Part shown: positions 6,943 through 13,878 of the stretch, in pieces
Layout: each line of letters opens with the position of its first letter
Position numbering within the stretch: position 1 is the first letter of the stretch
NCBI GenBank assembly: GCA_016463385.1
Contig: JAEMRL010000021.1
Span: 1-13,878 of the forward strand
Reading direction: 5' to 3'
DNA from: Thermoleophilia bacterium
GTDB taxonomy: Bacteria > Actinomycetota > Thermoleophilia > Miltoncostaeales > Miltoncostaeaceae
Length of the DNA stretch: 13,878 nt
Notes under the pieces: model-generated
Told to the model about the DNA's origin: nothing
Databases searched by the model: none
The model's input: the letters and a program-made list of their open reading frames with translations, nothing else
Made by a program: the position numbers and the translations under genes

Positions 6943-9317
6943 CTGCTCCGCCCCCAGCGCCAGTCGGCGACGACCGGGTGGTCCTCGCCCGTGTCGCGGG
7001 TGTACGCGCGCAGCCGCAGCCGCTCGTCGACCATGTGCTGGCGGAAGGTCGCCTCCCGCTCGGCGAGCCCCGGCACGCGGTCGATCACGTCCATCACGAG
7101 GTGGTACCGGTCGAGGTCGTTGAGCATCACCATGTCGAAGGGCGTCGTGGTGGTGCCCTCCTCCTTGTAGCCGCGCACGTGGATGTTCTCGTGCCCGTTG
7201 CGCCGGTAGGTGAGCCGGTGGATCAGGAACGGGTAGCCGTGGAAGGCGAAGATCACCGGCCGCGTGGTGGTGAAGAGCGCGTCGAAGTCGCGGTCGCCCA
7301 GCCCGTGCGGGTGCTCGTCGCGCGGCTGCAGGCGCATCAGGTCGACCACGTTGACGAAGCGGATGCGCAGGTCCGGCAGCTCGCGCCGCAGGATGTCGAC
7401 CGCGGCCAGGGCCTCGATCGTCGGCACGTCGCCGGCGCAGGCGATCACGACGTCGGGGGTGGTGCCGCGGTCGCTGCTGGCCCACTCCCAGATGCCGATG
7501 CCGCGCGTGCAGTGCTCGACCGCGTCCTGCATGCCGAGCCACTGCGGCGAGGGCTGCTTGCCGGCCACGATCACGTTGACGTAGTCGCGTGTGCGCAGGC
7601 AGTGGTCGGCCACCGACAGCAGGCAGTTCGCGTCGGGCGGCAGGTAGACGCGGACGATCTCCGACTTCTTGTTGACGACGTGGTCGATGAAGCCGGGGTC
7701 CTGGTGGGAGAAGCCGTTGTGGTCCTGGCGCCAGACGTGGGAGGTGAGCAGGTAGTTCAGCGACGGGATCGGTCGCCGCCAGGGGATCTCCCGCGACACC
7801 TTCAGCCACTTGGCGTGCTGGTTGAACATCGCATCGATGATGTGGATGAAGGCCTCGTAGCAGCTGAACAGGCCGTGGCGACCCGTGAGCAGGTAGCCCT
7901 CGAGCCACCCCTGGCAGAGGTGCTCGCTGAGCACCTCCATGACGCGTCCGTCGGTCGACAGGTGCTGGTCGGTGGGCAGCCGCTCGGCCTCCCAGGTCCG
8001 GCCGGTGACGTCGAAGACCTCCCCGAGCCGGTTGGAGGCCGTCTCGTCGGGGCCGAAGATGCGGAAGTTGCGGTACGCGGCGTTGGCCCGCATGGCGTCG
8101 GCGATCAGGCCGCCGAGCACGCGGGTCGCCTCGGCGTCGACCGCCCCGGGCGAGGGCACGTCCACGCCGAGGGTCCGGAAGTCGGGCAGCGTCAGCGGCC
8201 GCGTCAGCCCGCCGCCGTTGGCGTGGGGGCTCGCGCTCATCCGCAGCTCGCCGCGCGGCGCCAGCGCGGCGAGCTCGGGCACGAGCGCCCCGTCCTCGTC
8301 GAACAGCTCCTCCGGGCGATAGGAGCGCAGCCACTCCTCCAGCTGGACGAGGTGCTCGGGGCGCGACGACAGCGCGGTCAGCGGCACCTGGTGCGAGCGC
8401 CAGCTCCCCTCGGTGGGCTTGCCGTCGACCTCCACCGGGCCCGTCCAGCCCTTCGGCGAGCGCAACACGATCATCGGCCAGAGCGGGCGCTCGCGCACGC
8501 CTCCCTCGCGGGCCGCGGCCTGGATGCGGGCGATGTCGTCGAGCGCGTCGTCGAGCGCGGCGGCCATCGCGCGATGCATCGGCTCGTGCTCGCTGCCCTC
8601 GACGAAGATCGGCCGGTGGCCGTACCCGCGCATCAGCGCCGCGAGCTCCTCGGTGGGGATGCGCGCGAGGAAGGTCGGGCCGGCGATCTTGTAGCCGTTG
8701 AGGTGGAGGATCGGCAGCACCGCGCCGTCGCCGACGGGGTCGAGGAACTTGTTCGAGTGCCAGCTGGCGGCCAGCGGCCCGGTCTCGGCCTCGCCGTCGC
8801 CCACGACGCAGCACACGACCAGGTCGGGGTTGTCGAACGCGGCCCCGTACGCGTGGGCGAGCGCGTAGCCGAGCTCGCCGCCCTCGTGGATCGAGCCGGG
8901 CGTCTCCGGCGCCACGTGGCTCGGGATGCCGCCCGGGAACGAGAACTGGCGGAAGAGCCGCCGCAGGCCCTCCGCGTCGCGCCCGATCTCGGGGTAGACC
9001 TCCGAGTAGGTCCCCTCGAGGTAGGCGGCCCCCACCAGGGCCGGACCGCCGTGGCCGGGGCCGGTGATGTAGAGCGCCTCGAGGTCGCGGCGCACGATGG
9101 CGCGGTTCATGTGGGCGTAGATGAAGCTCAGGCCCGGCGAGGTGCCCCAGTGCCCGAGGAGCCGCGGCTTCACGTGCTCGATGCGGAGGGGCTCGCGCAG
9201 CAGGGGGTTGTCGAGCAGGTAGATCTGCCCCACCGACAGGTAGTTCGCCGCGCGCCACCAGGCGTCGATGCGGGAGAGCTCCTGCTCGGTGAGGGGCGCG
9301 GAGGCGGTCGCGGTCAC
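6939..9317 (-). CDS. xfp: Xylulose-5-phosphate/fructose-6-phosphate phosphoketolase
   Basis: A thiamine-diphosphate enzyme that splits xylulose 5-phosphate (and often fructose 6-phosphate) with phosphate into acetyl phosphate plus glyceraldehyde 3-phosphate or erythrose 4-phosphate. At 792 residues it is full length. Visible family segments: GHWGTSPGL (55-63) with the active-site His, ITGPGHGGPA (84-93), EGTYSEVYP (101-109), FSFPGGIPSH, the TPP/Mg motif GDGEAETGP (173-181) followed by SWHSNKF, and HLNGYKIAGPT. The C-terminal half carries SCYEAF, HQDPGF and KEEGTTTTPFDM, all typical. The GTG at 9317 overlaps the ackA stop by 4 bases (GTGA). Together with AckA it forms a route from sugar phosphate to acetate with ATP gain. 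Dual substrate use is common in the family and not proven here. Confidence 0.97.
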   Translation of the reverse strand: MTATASAPLTEQELSRIDAWWRAANYLSVGQIYLLDNPLLREPLRIEHVKPRLLGHWGTSPGLSFIYAHMNRAIVRRDLEALYITGPGHGGPALVGAAYLEGTYSEVYPEIGRDAEGLRRLFRQFSFPGGIPSHVAPETPGSIHEGGELGYALAHAYGAAFDNPDLVVCCVVGDGEAETGPLAASWHSNKFLDPVGDGAVLPILHLNGYKIAGPTFLARIPTEELAALMRGYGHRPIFVEGSEHEPMHRAMAAALDDALDDIARIQAAAREGGVRERPLWPMIVLRSPKGWTGPVEVDGKPTEGSWRSHQVPLTALSSRPEHLVQLEEWLRSYRPEELFDEDGALVPELAALAPRGELRMSASPHANGGGLTRPLTLPDFRTLGVDVPSPGAVDAEATRVLGGLIADAMRANAAYRNFRIFGPDETASNRLGEVFDVTGRTWEAERLPTDQHLSTDGRVMEVLSEHLCQGWLEGYLLTGRHGLFSCYEAFIHIIDAMFNQHAKWLKVSREIPWRRPIPSLNYLLTSHVWRQDHNGFSHQDPGFIDHVVNKKSEIVRVYLPPDANCLLSVADHCLRTRDYVNVIVAGKQPSPQWLGMQDAVEHCTRGIGIWEWASSDRGTTPDVVIACAGDVPTIEALAAVDILRRELPDLRIRFVNVVDLMRLQPRDEHPHGLGDRDFDALFTTTRPVIFAFHGYPFLIHRLTYRRNGHENIHVRGYKEEGTTTTPFDMVMLNDLDRYHLVMDVIDRVPGLAEREATFRQHMVDERLRLRAYTRDTGEDHPVVADWRWGRSS

Positions 9318-10411
9318 GGGGCCACCGCCCCGGCGACGGCCGGCGCGAGCGCCCGGCGGGCGCCCCGTGCGATGGCCAGCTCCTCGCGGGCGCGCACCAC
9401 CAGCGTGCGCACGGTGGCGTCGGGGGCCGAGACGTCGGCGTCGCCACGTGCCGCGCCGTTGCGGGCCGGATCGACCGCGAGCCCGAGGAACGCGAGCCGC
9501 CGGGCGGCCTCGGCCCGGACCCGGGCCGATCCCTCCCCGACGCCGCCGGTGAAGACGACCGCGTCGAGCCCCCCGAGTGCGGCGGTCATGGCGGCGACGC
9601 CCGCCGCAAGGCGATGGTCGTGCACCGCCAGCGCGAGCATCGCCGGCGGGTCGCCCGCCGCGGCCCGCCGCTCCGCCTCTCGCATGTCCGCCGTTCCCGC
9701 CAGGGCCGTCAGGCCGCTGTCCTGGCTGAGCATCCGCCTCACCTCCTGTGGGTCCATCCCGCCGTGGAGTATCAGGTGCAGTGGCACGTCGGGGTCGATG
9801 GTCCCGGCGCGCGTCGCCATCATCAGCCCCTCGAGGGGGCTGAAGCCCATGGTGGTGTCCACCGAGAGACCTCCCGAGACCGCCGTCGCCGACGCTCCCC
9901 CGCCGAGGTGGCAGACCACCAGCCGCAGCTCGCCGGGGTCGCGCGCGAGCATCCCGGCGGCCCGCTCCACCGCCCACTCCACCGAGAGGCCGTGGAAGCC
10001 GTTGCGGCGCACTCCGTGGGCGGTGCGCCACTCCTCGGGCACCGGGTACACCGCCGCCTCGTCGGGCATGGTGGCGTGGAACGCCGTGTCGAACACCGCG
10101 ACCTGCGGCACGCCGGGGAAGCGCTCACGGGCCCTCGCGATCCAGCGCAGGGCGGGGACGTTGTGCAGCGGCGCCACGGCGCTCTGGCGCTCGAGGGCGG
10201 CGGCCACCCGGTCGTCGATCACCGTCGGCGCCGTGAACCCGTCGCCGCCGTAGACCACCCGATGGCCGACCGCGCCGAGCCGCGCGGGCGCGTCGTCCAG
10301 GTCGTCGATGGCCGTCGCCTCGCCGTCGCCGTCCACGACCCGCAGCTTCACCCCGGTCGAACCCGCGTTCACCACGAGCACCGGACCGGGGGGTGTGTCG
10401 GGTTCCGCCAC
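9314..10411 (-). CDS. ackA: Acetate kinase
   Basis: Converts acetyl phosphate and ADP to acetate and ATP in the cytoplasm. The 365 residues are somewhat short for AckA (about 395-400). Residues equivalent to the catalytic set of the Methanosarcina enzyme are all present: N15 (NAGST), R51 (GHRVVYGG), H83 (PLHN), D108 (DTAFH), H140 (NGFHG), H168 (CHLGGG), R201 (ATRAGTIDP) and E343 (REEL), plus DTTMGFSPLEG (185-195). Differences: the usual GFHGTSH reads GFHGLSV, and HLGNG reads HLGGG, replacing a conserved Asn near the nucleotide site. It is the first gene of the ackA-xfp-ATPase operon, and with no pta nearby its acetyl phosphate should come from Xfp. The GTG at 10411 is chosen because it adds a short natural N-terminus; a GTG ten codons further in is possible, and neither has a well-spaced ribosome site. 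Confidence 0.94.
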   Translation of the reverse strand: MAEPDTPPGPVLVVNAGSTGVKLRVVDGDGEATAIDDLDDAPARLGAVGHRVVYGGDGFTAPTVIDDRVAAALERQSAVAPLHNVPALRWIARARERFPGVPQVAVFDTAFHATMPDEAAVYPVPEEWRTAHGVRRNGFHGLSVEWAVERAAGMLARDPGELRLVVCHLGGGASATAVSGGLSVDTTMGFSPLEGLMMATRAGTIDPDVPLHLILHGGMDPQEVRRMLSQDSGLTALAGTADMREAERRAAAGDPPAMLALAVHDHRLAAGVAAMTAALGGLDAVVFTGGVGEGSARVRAEAARRLAFLGLAVDPARNGAARGDADVSAPDATVRTLVVRAREELAIARGARRALAPAVAGAVAP

Positions 10412-10541
10412 TCCCCGAGCTTGGCCCCATCGCTGCCCGCAGGCAATGGCGGAGCCCGTCACATCGATGCGGGGGAACCGCAACCATCGGGCGAGACTCC
10501 CCGGATGTGGCGCCGGGGGGCGGGGGCCGAGCATCCCGGGA
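10412..10541. promoter_or_regulatory. Divergent intergenic region between ackA and the oxidoreductase
   Basis: 130 bases between outward-reading genes; promoters for the ackA operon and for the oxidoreductase are expected here. ATG codons at 10446 and 10467 are in frame with the plus-strand gene, so it may be shorter than shown. I found no clear -35/-10 pair and no convincing operator palindrome. Confidence 0.4.
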
Positions 10542-11723
10542 GTGCAGGGGACACCGTCATCGACACCGGCCCACGTCGTCATCGCCGGAGCCGGAATGGC
10601 CGGGATCGAGGCCGCCCTCGCGCTCCGCGAGTTCGCGGGGCCGCGGGCCGCCGTGACCGTGGTCGACCCGGCGCGCCGCTTCGCGATCCCGGCGAGCGCC
10701 GCGGGCAGCGCCTTCGGCATCGCCCCGCCGGTCGACGTCGCGACCTCGCGGGTCGTCGGCCGGGCCGGCGCGGCGCTGCGGCGCTCACATCTCGTCTGCG
10801 TCGACCCCGGGCGCCGGCTCGTCATGCTCGCCGGCGGCGAGTTGCTGCGCTACGACCACCTGATCGTGGCCGTGGGTCCGCGCCTGACGCCGCAGATACC
10901 GGAGGCCCTCACCTTCCGTGGCCACGCCGACGTGGCGGAGCTGCGCGCGATGGTCGAGGGCATGGTCCGGCACGCCGAGCGCGGAGGCGACACCGACCTC
11001 GTGGTCGCCATACCCAGGGACTGCGGCTGGCCGCTCGCGGGGTACGAGATCGCCCTGATGACGCGCGAGCACGTCCTGGCGGCGGGGCTCGGCGAGGCCT
11101 GCCACGTGACCGTGGTCACGGCGGAGGACGTCCCGCTCGGGGCCTTCGGCCCGACAGCCGGGGACGCCGTCGTCGGCAAGCTCCGCAAGACGGGCATCGA
11201 CATCCTGACCGGCGTCTCGGTGAAGCGATTCCGCTGGGGGCGCCTGGAGATGGCCGACGGCTCCTCGCGCGGTGCCGACCGCGTGGTGGCCCTCCCCATG
11301 ACGCGGGGCCCGGCGCTGTGCGGCCTGCCGAAGGACGCGGCCGGATTCGTGCAGTGCGAGCCCGACGGCACCATCGCGGAGGCGCCGGGGGTTCGCGTGG
11401 TCGGCGACGCGGGCGCCTTCCCGGTGAAGCGCGGCGGCGTCGCGTGCCAGCAGGCCGACTCGGCGGCGGCCTCGATCGCCCGCGGCCTCGGCTCCGACGC
11501 GGAGGAGCTGCCCTTCATGCCGGCGATGCCCGAGTGGGTGTGGGACGGCGCCGACGGATGGCTGTCGCGCGACGGGGAGCGGGTGTTCCCGGGCGACGAG
11601 GACCCCTCGCGCTGGTGGCCCGTTCCGAAGACGACCGGACGGTTCCTCGCGCCCTTCCTCCACGAGATCGCCCGGGCGCCGACGCCGGCGGCGGCGAGCG
11701 AGGCGGACCTGCTGCGCTCCTGA
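10542..11723 (+). CDS. FAD-dependent pyridine nucleotide-disulfide family oxidoreductase (SQR/NDH-2-like)
   Basis: 393 residues. The N-terminal dinucleotide motif GAGMAG (16-21) with the acidic end of strand 2 (VVDP, 40-43) binds FAD; YDHLIVAVG (104-112) and VVGDAGAFP (287-295) complete the FAD fold. The second nucleotide motif, expected near 150, is replaced by AIPRDCGWPLAGYE (146-159) with no GxGxxG, so classical NAD(P)H binding there is doubtful. CQQADSAA near 312-319 matches the end of the sulfide:quinone reductase/type II NADH dehydrogenase fold. Substrate and acceptor are unknown. SQR-style cysteines are not clearly arranged, although Cys occurs at 151, 167, 250, 262 and 312. The GTG at 10542 leaves a short tail before the FAD motif; ATG at 10467 or 10446 would add 25 or 32 residues. 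It is divergent from ackA. Confidence 0.75.
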   Translation: MQGTPSSTPAHVVIAGAGMAGIEAALALREFAGPRAAVTVVDPARRFAIPASAAGSAFGIAPPVDVATSRVVGRAGAALRRSHLVCVDPGRRLVMLAGGELLRYDHLIVAVGPRLTPQIPEALTFRGHADVAELRAMVEGMVRHAERGGDTDLVVAIPRDCGWPLAGYEIALMTREHVLAAGLGEACHVTVVTAEDVPLGAFGPTAGDAVVGKLRKTGIDILTGVSVKRFRWGRLEMADGSSRGADRVVALPMTRGPALCGLPKDAAGFVQCEPDGTIAEAPGVRVVGDAGAFPVKRGGVACQQADSAAASIARGLGSDAEELPFMPAMPEWVWDGADGWLSRDGERVFPGDEDPSRWWPVPKTTGRFLAPFLHEIARAPTPAAASEADLLRS

Positions 11724-11748
11724 GCAGAGGCGCGCCGGAGTCTCTCAG
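11720..11748. terminator. Weak inverted repeat over the convergent stops
   Basis: CTGAG (11720-11724) and CTCAG (11744-11748) around a 19-base loop, covering the stop codons of the oxidoreductase and the cyclase. Convergent genes that both end in TGA give three of these base pairs automatically, so the evidence for a terminator is thin. Confidence 0.2.
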
Positions 11749-13523
11749 CCCGCGATCACGACCCGGTCGCGGCCGTTCTCCTTGGCCTGGTAGAGCGCGG
11801 AGTCGGCCCGGCGGAAGAGGTGGTCCGGATCCTGGTCGAGCTGGGTGCGGCGCGCCACGCCGATCGACGCGGTGATGCCGAGGGGCCCGCAGATCGGAGC
11901 CGCCGCGATCGCCCTCCGCAGGCGGTCGGCGGCCTCCAGGGCGCCGGCGGCGTCGGTCTCGGGCATCAGCCAGCCGAGCTCCTCGCCACCGATCCGGCCC
12001 ACCACGTCCGCCTGGCGGGCGTGGTCGCGCAGCAGGGAGCCGACGGTGGCGAGGGCGGCGTCCCCGGCCCGGTGCCCGAAGGTGTCGTTGAGCGTCTTGA
12101 ACAGGTCGAGGTCGATCACCGCGAGGCTGAGAGGGCGCCCGTAGCGGGAGGTGCGCGCGAACTCCTCGGCGAGGGCGGCGTGGAACGTGCCGTGGTTGGC
12201 GAGGCCGGTGAGGGCGTCGGTGGTGGCCTGCACGGTCAGCCGCGCGCGTGCGTCGGCGTTCGCGACGGCGAGCTCGACGAGCTTGGCGAACCGCTCCACC
12301 CGCATCGGTGTCCCGACCGGCGCGTCCCCGGGGTCGCGGAACGCCGCGGCCACGGCGCCCCAGACCCGGCCCCCGAGGCGGACCGGAGCCGCGATCCCCA
12401 TCCGCAGGCCGGCCCCCGCGTCGGCGGCGTCGGCTGAGGTGAGCTCGGAGACGGACGTCCTGCCGGTGGCCCGGACCTGGGCGATCGCCCAGGTCCGGCT
12501 CAGCGCCAGCAGCTCGCCCGAGCGGGTCGGGGGCAGGGACGCGCGGCGCCAGGCCCCGAGCACCTCGATCGTCCCCTCGTCGATGTAGCGCACCACCCGG
12601 CCGCCGTCGGCGTCGAGCAGGTTGGCCATCTCCGCCGCCACCAGCAGGTGGAGATCGGCAGGGTCGATGTTCTCGGCCACCGCCTCCGACACGCGGTGCA
12701 ACGCGGCGTGCTCGGCCTGGGAGAGCATCCGCTCGGTGACGTCGCGCGTCGCCACCTGGATCTCGGTGAGGGCGCCGCCGGCGTCGCGCACGCCCCGCGA
12801 GCTCGCCTCCAGCCAGACCCATCCGCCCTGCTTGCGGCGGACCCGGTACGTGCTCGGACCCGGCTCGGGCCCCGTCTCCAGGTGCCGCCGGCTGACCGCC
12901 AGCGCGGGGAGGTCGCCCGGGTGGACGAACTCCTGGTCGAGCCGGCCGACGATCTCCTCGGGCGCGTAGCCCATGATCTCCTCGCAGGCGGCTGAGATGA
13001 AGGTGACGCGCCCCTGCGGGGTGATCCGGGCGATCATGTCGCTGGCGTTCTCGGCGAGCAGCCGCAGGTCGTCCTCGGCCGCCGCCCGCTCGCGCTCGCG
13101 CGCCTTCTCCGCGGTGATGTCGCTGACGATGACGACCACGCCGTCGCCTGAGCGGGCGGCGTTCAGGCGACGCCACACCCTCGCGCCGTCGGTGTCCGCG
13201 ACGCTGAACTCGAAGCTCTCCCGGTGGCCGGACGCGACGATGGCCGCGTAGCGGTCGATGTGCCCGAGACGGCGCGCGAGGGGCACCAGATCGCCGAACC
13301 GGCGTCCGCGGGCCGTCGCGATGTCGAGACCGGCGAGCTCGGCGGCGGTGTGGTTGAGGTCGGCGACCCGGAAGTCGGTGATCCGGCCGCCCGCGTCGCG
13401 CTCGGCGTCCAGCAGCCACAGGGCCTCGCGCAGCGCGTCGAGCGCCTGATGCAGGCGCAGCTCGCCCTGGAGGGCGGCGGCGTCCGGGGGGCGGCCGGCG
13501 ACGGCTGAGGGCTGTCGGGGCAT
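11745..13523 (-). CDS. PAS-PAS-GAF-GGDEF diguanylate cyclase
   Basis: A soluble 592-residue signalling protein with no membrane helix. Domain order: PAS 1 (about 20-137, ending VIVSDITAEK), PAS 2 with PAC (about 151-260; FISAACEEIMGY, EFVHPGDL, VATRDVTER), GAF (about 268-425) and GGDEF (about 430-592). The cyclase has the metal Asp in DLDLFKTLND (481-490), FGHRAGD, signature GGEEL (512-516) and a product-inhibition I-site R503-QAD506 five residues before it. It should make c-di-GMP from two GTP. The last signature residue is Leu instead of Phe, which is seen in some cyclases and may reduce activity. No EAL or HD-GYP domain is attached. The ATG at 13523 has AGGG directly before it, too close for an ideal ribosome site. 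The signals for PAS and GAF cannot be read from sequence. Confidence 0.92.
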   Translation of the reverse strand: MPRQPSAVAGRPPDAAALQGELRLHQALDALREALWLLDAERDAGGRITDFRVADLNHTAAELAGLDIATARGRRFGDLVPLARRLGHIDRYAAIVASGHRESFEFSVADTDGARVWRRLNAARSGDGVVVIVSDITAEKARERERAAAEDDLRLLAENASDMIARITPQGRVTFISAACEEIMGYAPEEIVGRLDQEFVHPGDLPALAVSRRHLETGPEPGPSTYRVRRKQGGWVWLEASSRGVRDAGGALTEIQVATRDVTERMLSQAEHAALHRVSEAVAENIDPADLHLLVAAEMANLLDADGGRVVRYIDEGTIEVLGAWRRASLPPTRSGELLALSRTWAIAQVRATGRTSVSELTSADAADAGAGLRMGIAAPVRLGGRVWGAVAAAFRDPGDAPVGTPMRVERFAKLVELAVANADARARLTVQATTDALTGLANHGTFHAALAEEFARTSRYGRPLSLAVIDLDLFKTLNDTFGHRAGDAALATVGSLLRDHARQADVVGRIGGEELGWLMPETDAAGALEAADRLRRAIAAAPICGPLGITASIGVARRTQLDQDPDHLFRRADSALYQAKENGRDRVVIAG

Positions 13524-13566
13524 CCCTATCTGATTCGACCCCCCCCGAGCGCCGCTTGAGGCGCGA

Positions 13567-13585
13567 GCCGCACGCGAGGTGCGGC
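13567..13585 (-). terminator. Hairpin between the right-edge gene and the cyclase gene
   Basis: Perfect 7-base stem GCCGCAC / GTGCGGC with a 5-base loop, 14 bases past the TAG stop at 13600 on the minus strand and 43 bases ahead of the cyclase ATG. It could be a stem-only terminator for the right-edge gene or part of the cyclase leader. No U-tract follows. A run of eight G (13539-13546 on the plus strand as C) lies between it and the cyclase start. Confidence 0.35.
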
Positions 13586-13599
13586 GGACCGCCCGGCGC

Positions 13600-13854
13600 C
13601 TACAGCTCGATCAGCTCGTCGTCGGGCTCGCCGGGACGGCCGGCGTAGGAGAGCTTGGAGCCGCGGTCCATCGCCCGCTGGCCCAGCAGGTAGAGGAGCG
13701 CCAGGCCGAGCAGCCCGAACGGCAGCCACGGCGACCGGCCGGCCTCGACGGCCTTGTCCCCGGCGACCGCCGCGCTGCGCGTGGTGACCGACGCCGCGGA
13801 CTTCGCGCCGTCGGCGAGGGCCGACGCGAGCGCCGCCGCAGGGGCCGGACCCGG
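13600..13854 (-). CDS. C-terminal end of a small one-helix membrane protein, 5' end unresolved
   Basis: 84 codons ending in TAG at 13602-13600. Nearly every codon has G or C in the third position, as in the real genes nearby. The product has an Ala-rich first part (LADGAKSAASVTT), a membrane helix after Pro-Trp (WLPFGLLGLALLYLLGQ) and a charged tail ending PDDELIEL. I do not recognise a named family, although short actinobacterial proteins with a single helix and acidic tail are common. Upstream, the frame meets a TAG at 13857-13855, and there is no ATG, GTG or TTG before the helix. Either the gene starts at an unusual codon, or there is a frameshift (natural or assembly error) between about 13830 and the window edge, with the true start further right. 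An ATG past the helix would leave only a stub. Confidence 0.45.
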   Translation of the reverse strand, partial: PGPAPAAALASALADGAKSAASVTTRSAAVAGDKAVEAGRSPWLPFGLLGLALLYLLGQRAMDRGSKLSYAGRPGEPDDELIEL

Positions 13855-13878
13855 CTACCCGACCGCCGCTCAAAAGCC

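Noticed and set aside
4555..9447. Possible fusion of a long N-terminal region to the cation ATPase (1630 codons)
   Set aside because: The part upstream of 6942 is xfp and the end of ackA read in the wrong frame; the ATPase homology begins only after the xfp stop.
6861..10253. Plus-strand open frame of 1130 codons opposite ackA and xfp
   Set aside because: No recognisable domain, biased His/Arg/Val composition typical of the antisense frame of GC-rich genes, and it covers two well-conserved genes on the other strand.
10470..10510. Possible DosR/DevR box in the ackA-oxidoreductase gap (GGGCGAGACTCCCC)
   Set aside because: Only the outer GGG and CCC fit the GGGACT-AGTCCC consensus; the inner bases do not match, and the half-sites are not palindromic.
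13526..13873. 115-codon minus-strand frame starting at TTG near the right edge
   Set aside because: It is Arg/Gly/Ala-rich with no domain and reads out of frame with the 13600-13854 segment, which has the better codon pattern and a clear membrane helix. Its first codons might still belong to that gene if there is a frameshift.
1..13878. tRNA, rRNA, CRISPR, transposon ends or attachment sites
   Set aside because: I saw no spaced direct repeats, no long terminal inverted repeats, no transposase or integrase motifs and no tRNA-like cloverleaf in the gaps; the gaps are all shorter than 160 bases.

Overview
The window is about 13.9 kb of very GC-rich DNA. Codon third positions are almost all G or C, GTG starts are common and several genes overlap by 4 bases. 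The gene families (a CtpE-type ATPase, an actinobacterial-style trehalose synthase, phosphoketolase beside acetate kinase) suggest an actinomycete, possibly of the Thermoleophilia/Solirubrobacterales type. That placement is inference from gene content. I see no rRNA, tRNA, CRISPR array, insertion sequence or phage gene.

Layout from left to right. Bases 1-1500 (minus) hold a heavy-metal P1B-type ATPase whose C-terminal part lies beyond the left edge. Its GTG start overlaps the stop of a 299-residue protein (1497-2396, minus) that joins a CBS-domain pair to a HypB/UreG-like GTPase fold with broken nucleotide motifs. Upstream on the same strand is a GT4 trehalose synthase (2501-3964). A divergent gap of 152 bases leads to a small universal stress protein (4117-4539, plus), which converges on a CtpE-like cation ATPase (4555-6942, minus). 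That ATPase is the last gene of an overlapping operon ackA - xfp - ATPase that reads leftwards from 10411. After a divergent gap of 130 bases comes an FAD-dependent oxidoreductase (10542-11723, plus). It converges on a PAS-PAS-GAF-GGDEF diguanylate cyclase (11745-13523, minus). At the right edge is the C-terminal end of a small one-helix membrane protein whose 5' end cannot be resolved.

How the parts fit. Phosphoketolase turns sugar phosphates into acetyl phosphate, and acetate kinase turns acetyl phosphate into acetate and ATP without respiration. The third gene of that operon is an ATP-consuming cation pump. With the universal stress protein, the CBS protein, trehalose synthesis, a second pump and a c-di-GMP enzyme, the window looks like a stress, low-oxygen or dormancy island. 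In general composition it resembles the DosR/DevR regulons of other actinobacteria, but I found no convincing DosR box.

The most unusual item is the CBS-degenerate-HypB fusion, apparently translationally coupled to a TPC-class P1B ATPase that itself lacks the usual His-Pro dipeptide.
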